Program-made: the position numbers and the translations under genes
The notes under the pieces: generated by a model
What the model was told of the DNA's origin: nothing
The model's database searches: none
What the model saw: only the letters and a program-made list of their open reading frames with translations
Shown: positions 33,371 through 44,751 of the stretch, piece after piece
Position numbering within the stretch: the stretch's first letter is position 1
Layout: each line of letters begins with the position of its first letter
From: Diospyros lotus
Taxonomy: Eukaryota > Streptophyta > Magnoliopsida > Ericales > Ebenaceae
Reading direction: 5' to 3'
NCBI RefSeq assembly: GCF_014633365.1
Contig: NC_068340.1
Coordinates: 19,075,879 to 19,139,878, forward strand
Length of the DNA: 64,000 nucleotides

Positions 33371-35069
33371 TCACTTCGTGGGTGCGACCTGCACGTTTGA
33401 TCCAGCCAACAAGACGTGGTTGGCCTCACGTATGTAACTTTCATGGGACCTGTGGGAAGTTCCAGCAAGGTGAGGTCCACCATGAATTGTGTAGATCATT
33501 CGAACCTTCGGCACACGCTCATCATCAGGGGAAGGTGGTTGTTGTGCTGGTTGTTGGGTCGGCTGATTGGTCAGTCGCACCACAAGTCCCTTAGTCGACC
33601 TCTTCTAATCAAGTCCTCAATGGCATCCCTCAAAGCCCAACACTCAGAGGTGTTGTGACCTACCTCGTTATGGTATGCACGAAATTTCTCATTGTTTCTG
33701 AATTTGTTGGGAATTCTTATCGGGTTTGGCCTCCCAAAATCCTCCCTGCTTCTTTCCATGGCGAATATCCTTTCTTGGGGATCTGACAAGGTACTGTAGC
33801 TGCCAAAACGACCTGACCACGGAGGTCACTCCTCCCTTTCCACCTTGTAAGCTCGCTTGGAGACCTAGTTGCTTGAGCGTTCTCCTTGAGCTTCTCTTCC
33901 ATTATTCTTTTTCTTGTTCAGGTTGGAGCTCCTAGCCTCTTCTTTCTGTCTGGCGGGCTTCTTCGAGGCAAAAGCCTCTTCCCACCGAATCTCCTTGGCA
34001 GCCCGTTCATAGAATTGCCCCAAATCCTTAACAGGGATCCTATAAATGCTCTCATAGAGCTTCCCATCCTTGCGGAGGCCTGCAGAGATCACAGTCAAAA
34101 CACTTTCATCAAAGGGATCTTCAATATTGCTCATCTCGCGCTTGAACCTGGAAATGTAGTCCTTCAATGGCTCATTTGTCTTCTGGAATACCGTGGCGAG
34201 GTGACATGGTGGGGCAAGCTGCCTTCTCAACACCCTGTATTGATTGAGAAACCTCTATTGACACTCATCCCAACTGCTGATGTTGTGAGGTAGGAAGCCC
34301 TTGAACCAAGCCTGGGGAATATCGCCCAAGGTCGTTGGGAAGACGCGACACTTGACCAGCAAGCTGGTTGTCTATAAATCCATCTAGACATTGAACGCGT
34401 CCAAGTGGTCATAGGGATCACTGTCCCCATTGTACTGCAACATACTTGGGACTTTGAATCTGCGAGGGAGAGGTTTGAGCTTAGCTTCCCTAGTGAATGG
34501 CGTCTTATCTCCATGGACATTATTCTGGCCACGAATCCCTTGTTGCGCCTCCAATTGTCGGACACTTTGAAACAACTCCTCAACGGTCGAGTCCGTGTCC
34601 GCAAATCGCTGGGCCTCCGATCGCCTGTTTCGCCATATCTCCTGCTCTGGGGAATGACGATTTGGGGGTGGATAATTATTTCCGATATCCTCTTCTCTCA
34701 GTGGAGGTCTCTTCTCCCGCGGTAAGCGAATCCTCCGAGGTGAAGGGATTTTCTGTGGTCTCTGGATAGCTTGTGTATGAGCTTGGGCTAGGACCCTGAC
34801 CGCGTCAGTGAGCTGCAAACTGTGTTCTCTAACGCCTCTTGGCGTTGTTGCCAGGCTTGGATCATCTCCATCCCAGCATTTGGAGCGACGGGTTGGACAA
34901 AAGCCCGTGGGGTCATGCCGACGGTGACTCTAGTCAGCAATGGAACAGGGGCACCCGCTGCAGAAACAACGGATCCTATGGCTGATGGAACATCCAACGG
35001 TTGATAGCAGTGATTCTCTGGCAAATCGGCCACCGCATCAGAACTTCGTGCGTTCCTTCCTCTCGCCAT
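33371..35069 (-). pseudogene. Tat gag, broken
   Basis: ATG 35069 begins MARGRNARSSDAVADL, then a frameshift near 34800 leads to a charged linker and the gag domain: LPRRFKVPSMLQYNGDSDPYDHLDAF, split at stops near 34384, then RVLRRQLAPPCHLATVFQK (34233) and TNEPLKDYISRFKREMSN. A zinc-knuckle relict near 33650 reads FRAYHNEVGHNTSEC, with the first cysteine changed. At least four frame changes exist. It ends near 33371, before the protease. Confidence 0.8.
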
Positions 35070-35092
35070 GGCTAGCGATCAGAGCGGGCCTC

Positions 35093-35109
35093 TTTCTCTA
35101 GTGCCAAAC
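35093..35109 (-). other. Primer-binding site region of the Tat element
   Basis: The minus strand reads GTTTGGCACTAGAGAAA directly next to the LTR. It stands where Tat elements have a GTTTGGCGCC-type site, but is changed after TTTGGC. Confidence 0.5.
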
Positions 35110-35699
35110 TGTTGACGTTCGGAGTTGGTCGACTGTGATTCGTAGGCCTGCAATGAGAAAAATAAGCACAAATGCAAAGAGGAGAAACAAATAGATCGAA
35201 TGATAAATCACACAGAGAAGTTTTTACGTGGTTCGGCCAAAATGATGCCTAGTCCACGACTGTTCTCTGGTTATTCTGGTAGAGTAACAGTGTATTATTG
35301 CTAGTCATCCTCCTTTTACAATGGTTTTTTATCCCTATTTATAGAGTGAGGTGTTTACAATTTACATAAAATCCAAAATAATAGGATAATATTATGGAGA
35401 CAAGATGTCATTATCAATTCCACAAAACCGGAAGTGGATTCCACATTACCAGGGATCTGGTTTGCCTTAAATAAAGTAGGTGAGTCTTGCCTCCGTTTAT
35501 TCTATGGCCTTGTTGTTATGCGAGCTGAACAGTTTAGCTAGCGAGCTGAAAGCATCGCTGGGAGCTTGCTTACTTCTGTGGCCTAAACTCGGGTTTCAGT
35601 GAGGTGCGACCTTGGGCCTATTGGGCTTTAAGACATCGAGGCGGCTTGCTAGGTCGAGTCCATCCCATAAGAAAGGTGGTCCGGGAAATACCCATAACA
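35110..35699 (-). mobile_element. 5' LTR of the Tat-type element (590 bp)
   Basis: It begins TGTTGACG and ends CCCATAACA, and shares 35249-35699 with 10913-11382. Flanking CTAAC lies at 35700-35704. Near its left end, TTTTACGTGGTTCGGCC (35221-35238) is a motif also found in the Sirevirus LTRs of this window. The whole element, with nested insertions, spans 10913-35699. Confidence 0.8.
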
Positions 35700-35744
35700 C
35701 TAACTATTTTTGGAATTTAATATTGTTATACCATTTCAATTTTT

Positions 35745-35775
35745 TTTTTTGGTGGGGGGGGGGGGGGGGGGGAGA
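35745..35775. repeat. Poly-G homopolymer
   Basis: A T10 run is followed by a G run of about 20 broken by one T. The exact length is unreliable. Confidence 0.6.
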
Positions 35776-35814
35776 AAATTTTCTATCAAGGGAAAATCAA
35801 ATAAAGAGATAGTC

Positions 35815-36075
35815 CTCCTAGATAGCTATTCCTTTCTAGGTAGCCATTTTCTCCTGGATAGCTATTTTTTCCTAGATATGCATTTCCTCCGAGGTAGTTA
35901 TTTATTCTCAAATAGCTATTTCTTCCTATGTAGGTATTTCCTCCCGGGCACATCATTTCCTCCCAGGCACAGTGTTTCCACTCAGGCACATTATTTCCAC
36001 CCAAGTCGTTATTCCCTTTTGGGTACAGCTTTCCTTCCCAGGTAGTTATTTCATCCCGAGTACAACCTTTTCCCT
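35815..36075. repeat. Degenerate ~24-bp minisatellite
   Basis: About ten imperfect units like TCCTAGATAGCTATTTCT follow each other. On the minus strand one frame gives an eight-residue repeat (LGGNAYLGKNSY, YPGENGYLERNSY), showing the 24-bp period. The open frame is a by-product of the period. Confidence 0.6.
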
Positions 36076-36079
36076 AGGT

Positions 36080-36340
36080 GATGTTTTCCTCCTAGAATAA
36101 GAAGAATGACCCCTGTCGAGACACGTGGCCTTTCAAAGTCTTGGGAATGCAAGACATGTGGCCCATCCGAAAACCTTATGATCCAAGCCTATAAATATCC
36201 ATCTAGTTGATAGAAGAATGGTTTTTTCCACTTTCGGTAACATTTATTCTCACTTAGTGCATACTATCTACATTTTCTTTCGTCTAATTTTGATTTAAGC
36301 ATTAGAGGGTCTTTGAGGGCAAGAAATCCTCGTGAGCCTT
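36080..36340 (+). promoter_or_regulatory. LTR-like promoter fragment, plus strand
   Basis: CACGTGG (36120-36126, G-box core) lies about 67 bp before a TATA box CTATAAATA (36190-36198), followed by a C/T-rich stretch. This looks like the promoter part of an old LTR. I cannot pair it with a second copy. Confidence 0.35.
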
Positions 36341-37386
36341 CCAACTATTGTTCGTAATTGCAGTTCACTCGAAGGAAGTCACAGTCTTCCTGAAACACGC
36401 AACAATCCTCCCTAAATCAAGCATCTTCCTTCTAGGTTCCTACCATCCAGACGCGTGTCTTATTCTTAGAGTGCCTTCTTCCTGGGCAAAGCACTTTCTT
36501 CTCGGATCACACTCTTCCCGAAACCAAACACCTTCTTCTTAGGCAACCTTCTTATTGTTTCCAAAATACAACAATTAGAATTTTTTAGAGTGAGATGCCT
36601 ATGGATGCCAATAGTCTCAGAATATGATCGATGTGTAATTATTGAAATAGGGTAGGCTTTCGCAAGAATGCTTCCGAAGAGGCCTTTCAAAGGGTTCTCC
36701 CAAAGTGTCCTCTCGAAGGGCCTTCCCGAAGGGTACTTCCATACGGGTGGGGATCTTTGCAAGCAGGAAAGTCTTGTAATCTGGAGTGCTTCTGAAAGAG
36801 ACTTGGATGCTTAAAAGGCTCAGGAGACGTTCTTTCCGAAGGACTAGGTAAGGTCTTCCGAAGAGTCTGGATATCTTTCTACAGGCCACCCTTCCGAAGG
36901 AGTGAGTGCAATGCCTCCGAAGGGACTGTAAACAAGGGTTAGAAGGCTCGCAGGGTTTTCCTCTTGCGAAGACCCTTTGATGCTTAAGTCAGTAAAGGAA
37001 AGAATATAATCTTACGAAAAGGAAAGTAAATTAAGGTTCGGAAGGAAAATGGAAGTGGTATATTGATATTTGGATCCCTTTCTGAGAACTGTAGCTGGGC
37101 TTTTATAGGGCTCGAGCATCGAGGATGGTCATGAGGGACACGTGCCCCTAATCTAGGGGGACACATGGCCTTGTTGTACTTCTCTTCGGAAGGACCGAAT
37201 GGTCCATTCTAAAGCCTCATTCCAAACCCTTCTTTTGAAAGAGACTGCAGCTCATGACAAGCGACTGCCTTGTCGATGATCAGGAAGAGGGAAAGCTCAT
37301 TTCGAAAGAAACTTTCGCACTATATTCTTGAAGTAACCTGATTGCAGCGCACGAGAGAGCTTCCCAAGCTTTCTTCCAAAGCTTCC
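36340..37386 (-). mobile_element. Old LTR-like fragment with TTCCGAAG repeats
   Basis: The core TTCCGAAG or CCGAAGG recurs many times between 36660 and 37220. On the minus strand a TATA box CTATAAAAG (37096-37104) has CACGTGTCC (37135-37143) upstream. That suggests a minus-strand LTR whose transcribed part carries the repeat. It continues at 38073 after the Cassandra insertion. No ends could be fixed and no gene is seen. Confidence 0.4.
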
Positions 37387-38072
37387 TATAACATCATGCA
37401 TCAAGCGATAAGAATGACCAGATCAACTTACCCTAATGGGCCTACGCGAACTTCCCAAGAGTCACCCATCCTTGAGCTACCCTAGTTTAAGCATGCTTAA
37501 GTCAGGAGTTCTTTATCCACATTCAGTCCAAAAGGTATCCAACTAGTGTTGTTTCCTTCCTTACTATTCTCGATATATATACTAACTTCTCTAAAGTCCC
37601 TTCTTAGACTTGACCTTGGGCTCTCGGGATATTACATTTTTCCCCTTTGAGCACATGACGTTCTCGTCATGTGACCTTACAACTGATCTTAGATTTTCTC
37701 CCCTTTGGTGATGCCATCCTAGAAGCATGCTAGGAGCCGCTCTTTGTTCAGACCCTCGCACCCCAACGGCACTCCTCGTCCTCATCGGACTGTCTTCACC
37801 AAGGGTTAGTTCTGATACCACCTGTAACATCCTACATTGAGCGATAGGAATGATTGAATCAACTTACTCTGATGGGCTTACACGAACTTCCCAATGGTCA
37901 CCCATCCTTGAATTACCCTATTTTAAGCACGCTTAATTCGAGAGTTCTTTATCTACATTCAACTTAAAAGGTATCCAATTAGTGTTATTTCATTCCTTAC
38001 TATTTTCGATATATATACTAACTTCTCTAAAATTCCTTTTTAGATATGACATTAGGCTCTCGGGGAATTACG
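37387..38072 (-). mobile_element. Complete Cassandra-like TRIM (copy C) with perfect target duplication
   Basis: Two 250-bp LTRs, 37387-37636 and 37823-38072, surround a 186-bp interior. The element reads on the minus strand: primer-binding site GGTGGTATCAGAAC (37809-37822), a non-coding interior, then a polypurine run ending at 37637. The target duplication is CTTCC on both sides (37382-37386 and 38073-38077). Both LTRs hold the 5S rRNA-like segment in reverse (37449-37512 and 37883-37945; box C seen as GTCACCCATCC). Terminal bases are slightly decayed (TA and CG in place of TG and CA). Confidence 0.85.
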
Positions 38073-38077
38073 CTTCC

Positions 38078-39240
38078 TCCCGAAACACCTCATTTCTCTT
38101 CTTTTCCATTATTAGGGGTACACAATATCATTAGGTCCAACACTCATCCTAAATGTCTTCTAAATCTAGTATTAAAGCACTACCACCAACAATCATTACT
38201 TGACTAATTGAGTATGATATTCGATTAACTCTCGGTTCTCAAATTTTGTTTCAGCAATTTGTATTTTTATTATTTTTAACCATATATTTTGAAATAAGTA
38301 TCAAAAATCGAAAGTTCAAGATTTATAATAGTTATATCCAAAATTAACAATAATTTATAATAGTGAATAATTTATTATTAATTTAGATATGACTATTATA
38401 AACTTGAATAGAATTATTATAAATTTGAGTTCTACATCATTTTATGAGAGTTATTTCTCAAATTTGTTATTTGTAAGTATACCACTTTTCAAAAGAAAAA
38501 AAATAAATTTTACTATAGTGATAAAATTATTTGAGAAATTAATTATCTTTTAAACTTTATAAGTTTAAATTTTGATAACATAATTAATTTTTATTTTTAA
38601 GCAAGATATATAAATTATATTTTAAAAATAATTTATTAACAAAATTTTATAATATTAAAATATAATTTTTACTTATACAAAAATAAAGACATAAGATAAC
38701 ATTTTCCATCATTTTTCTAAAAAGGGTTTGAACGTGGAGTAGTGCCAAATAAGAGGGTTAATGGTTGGAGTTGGGCAAACTAAACTGTACTTTTATCAAA
38801 GTAACTGAAAATGAATAAAGATACTTAAATATTAAGTAAAGAAAAATATAAAATTTCAATCATGTGAGTCAATGACAAATTTGACTGCAAATAATTAACT
38901 CAAATTAGTGACACGTGCCATGTGGATTTAGATCCTTCATCATCAAGCATGGTACACGTCATATCTGGAATGAAACGTTAGAAAAAAAGAAGAAGAAGAA
39001 GAAGAAGAAGAAGCAAATTTTGATATTATTATGATCCGTAACCAACATATGACGACTCTGAAAACTCTTCTGACCAAAATTTATCAACCAGCAGCTCAAA
39101 GAAGATATTCAAGGCCTGAATTTCCAAAATGTAAACAGTCAAGTTCAAAATGCAAATTTTGTCACAACAATCATGCAAGATCATCAAGTATTTGGCCAAA
39201 ATACTCTGTTACCAAGAACATCTACAGAATTTCATAACTT
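38078..39240. other. AT-rich intergenic region
   Basis: The first ~50 bp continue the LTR-like fragment. The rest is AT-rich, with no gene or recognisable element. A (AAG)n microsatellite lies at 38983-39013. The end may hold the 3' untranslated region of the F-box gene, which is on the minus strand. Confidence 0.5.
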
Positions 39241-39310
39241 GGTCAAATTCCTGTGAGCGTCATCCATTAGATCATCAAAGCTGACATATTCCATATGCTA
39301 AACTAGATCA

Positions 39311-40779
39311 TCATCTGGAATAATAGTAGACCTGGGCCAGTGGCGATAAGCGCCTAAATTGTGTTACCTCCATCAGGAACCCCAAATCATCAGTATCCAT
39401 CAAATCAGTTGACTCAATGACCATTTTCTCCAAGACAGGTGACTTGGCTAATATAAGCTTAATGAACTCCAATTCGAACCTTGTGCAGTATGCATCCCGC
39501 AACTCCACTTCCCGTAGCTGATTTAAGCAGATATCCGACCATCCTTCCACTTCAAAACGTTTTATAACAGTTTCGTCATCTTTAGTTAAATCAATAGGTA
39601 ACTGCAAAGAAGGAACCGTAGTCGGAGTCTCAACTTAAATACTAGAAAGGTATATAATAAGGGCATGAAACATAACTTTGTCATCATTTACCCCAATTGC
39701 AATTTTTTCCAAGTTCGGGGAGCTTCTGAGAAAGCAAAGAATAGTTGAGACATCGTTCACGTACTCAAGATGCAACTCGAGAATCTTAAGATGGCTCAAA
39801 TCAGTTGGAAGTCTTTTTGGTAAGCCATCTGCAAAAATCAACTAGAAGCAACACAAGAAAATAAATAGACAAACATGGAATACTCACCTTGGCCCCAAAC
39901 AAGAAGTCAACTAAATGAGTAACATGACTAAAATAAGTTAAAGTGATACCTGCAGAAATTCATGGTTCAACTCCAGAGACTCAATGACAGGTAGACTAGA
40001 AAAAAATGTGACCCAGTTACATTTTTCTCCTTCATATGTTTCCCAAGGTGAAAGCTCCCACACCAAACGAATTGAAACTCTTGCAAGTTTAGGGGTATTT
40101 TTCAAACATATAGAATTGAATTCACCACGAAAACGTAAGCATGTAAGATTTGGGGCAGTAATTTCAAGATAATTGAAATTGAAGGTGATGAAATTTTCAA
40201 GTTCCAGCTCTTTAAGTAGTGGGCAATTGGAGATCAAACTAGAAAAGACCTAGAAGTAATGACAATATTCCGAAGCACCAGGGAAAGTAGCCTGCTAAAT
40301 ACTTTAAATTGAGGAGGAGGATTAAACAGACAAAAATGTAGTTCCAAACGCTTAAGTTGTAGACATGAAAAGATTGAGGATGGCAAGTCATATGGTTCAC
40401 CATGTGGAATATGAAGAATGAATTCTTGGATATCATTATCTGACACAAAAAGTATCAGCTGATCAATCTCAGAATAACTTCCCAACACAGGTAAGGACAA
40501 TTGCAACTTTACTATTGGTCCACGGTGAAACAATAGAACTTGATAAATAGTCATCATAAGGTTATCCTTTGGTCTTCTCCTCAAATTTCTATAGAATGCA
40601 TAATCAAATACAAGTTGGGGGAGTGTCACCCAGGCATATCTCCATTTCCTTGACAAAACAGTAGTCCTAACGGCATCCCGTATTGGCATGCGCATTAGAA
40701 TATTTTCTATCACAATGCTAGGAAGGTAACTGATTATGTCTGAAGTTGAGTTGTGTTTCTTCACACAATCTTTCTGCAT
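39311..40779 (-). pseudogene. F-box/FBD/LRR-repeat protein gene, broken
   Basis: F-box proteins are substrate receptors of SCF ubiquitin ligases. ATG 40779 opens a frame with the F-box at about residues 12-60 (DIISYLPSIVIENILMRMP, then TTVLSRKWRYAWVTLP). LRR-like blocks follow (LQLKRLELHFCLF; ISNCPLLKELELENF), and an FBD-type C-terminus with ELEFIKLILAKSPVLEKMV. An intron at 39842-39949 has GTATCA and TTCTAG borders and is in phase. Two lesions exist. At the A4 run 40243-40246 one base is missing relative to the expected frame, which stops the first part. At 39635-39637 an in-frame TAA lies in exon 2. The length of ~450 codons is normal. It could still be expressed if the lesions are assembly errors. 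Confidence 0.75.
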
Positions 40780-40839
40780 GTTACTAGCTATTCTGACAAA
40801 GGCATCACACTCCTTAGATAGTTGTTTTTATTAAATTTC

Positions 40840-42981
40840 CTGTCACAAAAGTAAAAGAATATTAAGAAGTAGCTAATACTGAAATACAAAGTTATTGAAT
40901 TAGCTCATAACCTCATGAAGGACAAGCCCTGCAGTAATATAATAAGTGAAAATATAAAAATTTGTTCCATCATAGATCAACAAGATTTCATTCTAAACAA
41001 GTTTTCCAATGCATGCATGATCATTCCAAACATACTCAAACAATTTTTTTTTTCTCAAATGATCTTTTATTTTATTTTTTTCCCAAGCAATTCTGTCTCA
41101 GATAACCCTTTTTTGTTTTCATGAAATTCTCTCAATAATTTTTCTTTTTTCAAGATTTTTTTTCTCAATTTCTCAAATAACTCCTTTTTAATACATTCTT
41201 TCTCTCAAGAAACTCTTCAAGTAATACCTTTTCAAGAACCCTTTTGAAAATAACTCTTCTTTAAGAAACTCCCTTCTCTTGTAACTCTTTTCCAAGAATG
41301 CTTCCTCAAATAGCTATTTTTCAAGAATACTTTCCATTTGGGTGATAATAAGCCCTATGGATCCCCATTGTACTTTTAAGTCACCTAAAGATGGTGCTTG
41401 GAACTATTCCTAAGCTTATTTGATTAAGATTATGATACCACTGCAGCGATAAGAATGAATCTCTTAACCAGTGAGAACTAGAAATAATTCTCTAGCTTCT
41501 GGTGCTATCCTAACTTCACCATAACGGAATGATTTATTCCATGGACTTCTATCCACTACCAACAACAACAGCATATGAAGCCTTAACCCACCAGGTGGGA
41601 TCTACTACAATAGTTTTAGATCAGCAATCATTTCTATCCTTGCCATCGGAATTTCCAGTGACTAACCACTGTATCTTTATCCAGTCGGGAAACTTCCTCC
41701 TCTAACTGTTGGGGTAGTTTCACTATTGTCAAAGCTACCCTCCACCGCAGCTGATGGATATTGTCCTTCGACTTCCATCTAATACTGTCCCTTCTTCTTA
41801 GGTGTCACATTCCTAATGGTAGGATAGTCAATATAATTTCCCTCTTTATGCTATGAGGGTGGTAATTAGTTGGTTATGAGCAGCCATGCTTCGCTGGGTG
41901 TAAATTCTCAGGAGGTTACTCCCCAGCTGTAAGCTATATATATGGCCATGGCCACAGCCACAGATTGGAGAGCATGTGATGAATGAATATTCTCTCTCTC
42001 TCTCTCTCTCTCCCCTAAATTCTTCTCTAAGCCTGAATATACCAAATCAGACCCTTGTCAATTCTGGAGGATTGATATTAGGCTTACACCATTAAGTAAA
42101 ATGCTTGACAGATACAATTTTTTTAATCTGTTTCTAAAACTCACTTCTTAATTTTTCTCAAAACATTTCTAAATTTCCTTCTTAACAACATTAGCAAAAG
42201 TAATATTTCTCAGTCAACTTACAAAAACATGCCTGCTCAATCTTTCACAAAGCACTGAAAGCAGTTCTCATTTTACTTCAAGTAATAGCATTTGGAAGGT
42301 AACATATCTTGTCACATGGTAAAACAAACTTCATATTGCATCAAGTATCACAATGTATTTGAAACATGGTACAAAATCAAGCATGGGATTTATTTCTCAA
42401 AAGCACACATATCCCAACGCAAAATCATTCACCTGTTCCCTTTCTCAGATGTGCCTTTTTCTCTTTTCCTCAACCTGATTCACATCAATTTCCAAAAACT
42501 AATAAAAATCTAAATTAGGCCTAAACCGAGACCTAAAAGCTTAAGTTGAACTATATCAATCCAGAGTTAAAACCCAACAAGTTCACCCCCACCCTTTCTT
42601 CATTCACCAAATTATATTGTTTTTTTTCTTCAGTCTCTGTTTTATTCCCTCATTTCATTTTCTACCCCTTCCCCTCCCTTCTCTCTATTCTGTTTCAGTT
42701 ACAATTGTTTTCTATTTCTATTTTATGTTTTCTTTTTTCCATTTTTGTTTCTGTTTGGTCCTCAGATTTCGATTCTGAGACCGAGTCTGATTCTTTTTCA
42801 GGTCATATCGCAAATCAGATTGTGGGTCTGAGTTTGGTTTAATGTTGGGTGGGATCTAATTTCAGGCTGCAAAAAGCCCTTTGTAATTGCTGTTAACCTG
42901 GATGTTCCTCTACCCCTTTGTGGTGCAAAATCCCAGAAAAGGAAGAAGGAAAATGACTTAGAAAAAGAGGGAAAATATCAC
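40840..42981 (-). other. Probable 5' untranslated intron of the F-box gene
   Basis: On the minus strand a C/T-poor exon end CTCTCAG is followed by GTGATA at 42981-42976. An acceptor ACTTTTGTGACAG ends at 40840, about 60 bp before the start codon. The first exon would lie near 42982-43080. The stretch itself holds a (TC)n repeat (41993-42013), C/T-rich degenerate repeats (41140-41340) and a GCCTTAACCCACCAGGTGGG phrase near 41580 that resembles a common plant interspersed repeat. No coding gene is seen. Confidence 0.35.
41993..42013. repeat. (TC)n microsatellite
   Basis: About ten TC units in the presumed intron. Confidence 0.8.
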
Positions 42982-43129
42982 CTGAGAGTCGTCGTCTCCT
43001 TCAGCCGGCGATAATTTTGGCTTTCCACTCTCAACCGACGACACCTCTTTCTTCCAATAAACCCTCATTCTGTCTCTTCCCTTTCCTTGGTTTCTTCTTT
43101 TTATTTTCTTTTTCTGTTGGGTCCTTTAA

Positions 43130-43888
43130 ACTTTGTTTGGCTTGCGGTTTATTTTATAGCTTATAAATCTTTCTACTAAATTGTGTAAAATTTAGAAGTT
43201 GGCCTGTGTTTAACTTAATAAGGTATTTAAATAAATATACTTTAATTTATTATTTATATAATTATGTATTTGATTTAAAAAAATTAATAAGTTATAAGAA
43301 CTTAACAAAAAGATTAAAATGATTATGTTACTGAATAATATAAATGAAATTTATAAAAATACTAATTTTTAATAAAAATAAATTATAAATTGATATCTAA
43401 CTAATAAAATTATTATAATTATATGTTAATAAATTATACATAATTATTAAAAAATATATTAATATAATAAATATTAAAATATTTATATTATATATATATA
43501 AGTTAAATATATAGAGGAGATGGCAATGGATAATGGACGATGGAAGAGGCGGCGATGACAACCTGAGATGGAAGCTACGAATTGATGAAGGTCAGATATA
43601 GAGAAAGTTGCAATGATGAAAGGCAAAGAGATGAGAGAGTAATGCTAGAAATAGTTGAGTTATTTTAGAACAAATTGGTAATTGATTTGGTTAATGAAAT
43701 AACCTACCAATAGCTTATTTGAAAAAGATGAGGGGAATAGTTTATTGAAAATGCTGTTAAAATAACTTATAAGCTTGGCAGTGTTTAAATTCTTAGATTT
43801 TTAATAAACAAGCTACAAAATAAGATATACAATATTTAAAGTGTTACAAGAGTTTATAAGCGGTGAAACTGCTAAGCCAAACACCCCC
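43130..43888. mobile_element. MITE with TGTTTGGCTT-type terminal inverted repeats
   Basis: The left end reads TTTGTTTGGCTTGCGGTTT. The right end read in reverse is GGGTGTTTGGCTTAGCAGTTT. Both are flanked by TTAA (43126-43129 and 43889-43892). The interior is very AT-rich and has no transposase. The family is uncertain. Confidence 0.5.
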
Positions 43889-43892
43889 TTAA

Positions 43893-44049
43893 TTTATTTT
43901 GGTTACCCACGGTGGTGGCAGCACAGTCAACACCACAAAGCCACTTTGAGGGCCCTTGCTGAGCTAATTTATGGACCAGTGTGAGCTTGGCCCATTTAAA
44001 ACCCATTTGAGTTGAACCATTGCAGGCTTCTTTATACTACTATGTATAT
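43893..44049. other. Short intergenic stretch, nothing recognised
   Basis: It lies between the MITE and the following LTR-like sequence. No gene or repeat motif is seen. Confidence 0.3.
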
Positions 44050-44687
44050 TTTTTCCCTTCAACAGTTCAACTGGTGTTCACAATTTTGGACTTGCAAAAA
44101 AATTTGGAATCTCTTTTCATGAGGGGAATGCCTTCGGGCTCATAATTACCCCAATACCCTAGGAAAATAGCCAATAAAAGCAAAGACACGTGTTCGCCAG
44201 AGAACCAAGCCAAGGTTGCCATTTAGCCCAAGTTCGAGATGGGCATGTGGTAGATACGTCTCAACTAATCGATTAAGAATCTTAGCCTTTTCCTTAATGA
44301 AGATTCCTTGGATTCCTCGACCTCAATCATCATTTTGAAGATCATGGAGGTAGGGATTATCCCAAGCCCCTCGAAAACTGATTATCATATCCATATCATC
44401 AAGATCATGGCTCTGCAGAGGACGGGATCCGAATCCTGGAAGTTCGAAAAGGAAACTCTTATCTTGACAAGAGGATAAAAGGAGGCAACCAAGACGAGTA
44501 AGGGGATTCTGTCTTTTTTTTTCCTAAGTTTTCAATTACAGACTTTAGCTTTGATAACCTAGTGAACTGACTTAAACGTTGGAGTGATCATGAGGGAGCG
44601 AGTCCCCGACTCCATTTTTGTAGGTGCTTGGTCTGAGACAAAAGAGGGTGATCAGCTCTGCATTATCATCTGGCGCCCACTGTGGGG
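44050..44687 (+). mobile_element. LTR end and primer-binding site of a gypsy element
   Basis: TGGCGCCCACTGTGGGG at 44671-44687 is a typical Tat/Athila-type primer-binding region. The LTR would end near CTCTGCA at 44662. A TATA-like GGATAAAAGG lies near 44473 and CACGTG near 44189. The left end of the LTR could not be found. Confidence 0.45.
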
Positions 44688-44751
44688 CCGAGGCATTTTT
44701 CTTTCTGTTTACCCAGTACAATTTTCTTGACGTTCAAGTTCTCTCAATTTT

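Noticed and set aside
36466..36889. Two minus-strand frames of 90-98 codons
   Set aside because: They follow the TTCCGAAG repeat of an LTR-like fragment; no known domain.
39031..39237. 68-codon plus-strand frame
   Set aside because: It lies in the likely 3' region of the F-box gene and has no recognisable similarity.
42546..42842. 98-codon plus-strand frame, Phe/Ser-rich
   Set aside because: T/C-rich sequence in the presumed intron of the minus-strand F-box gene; no domain.
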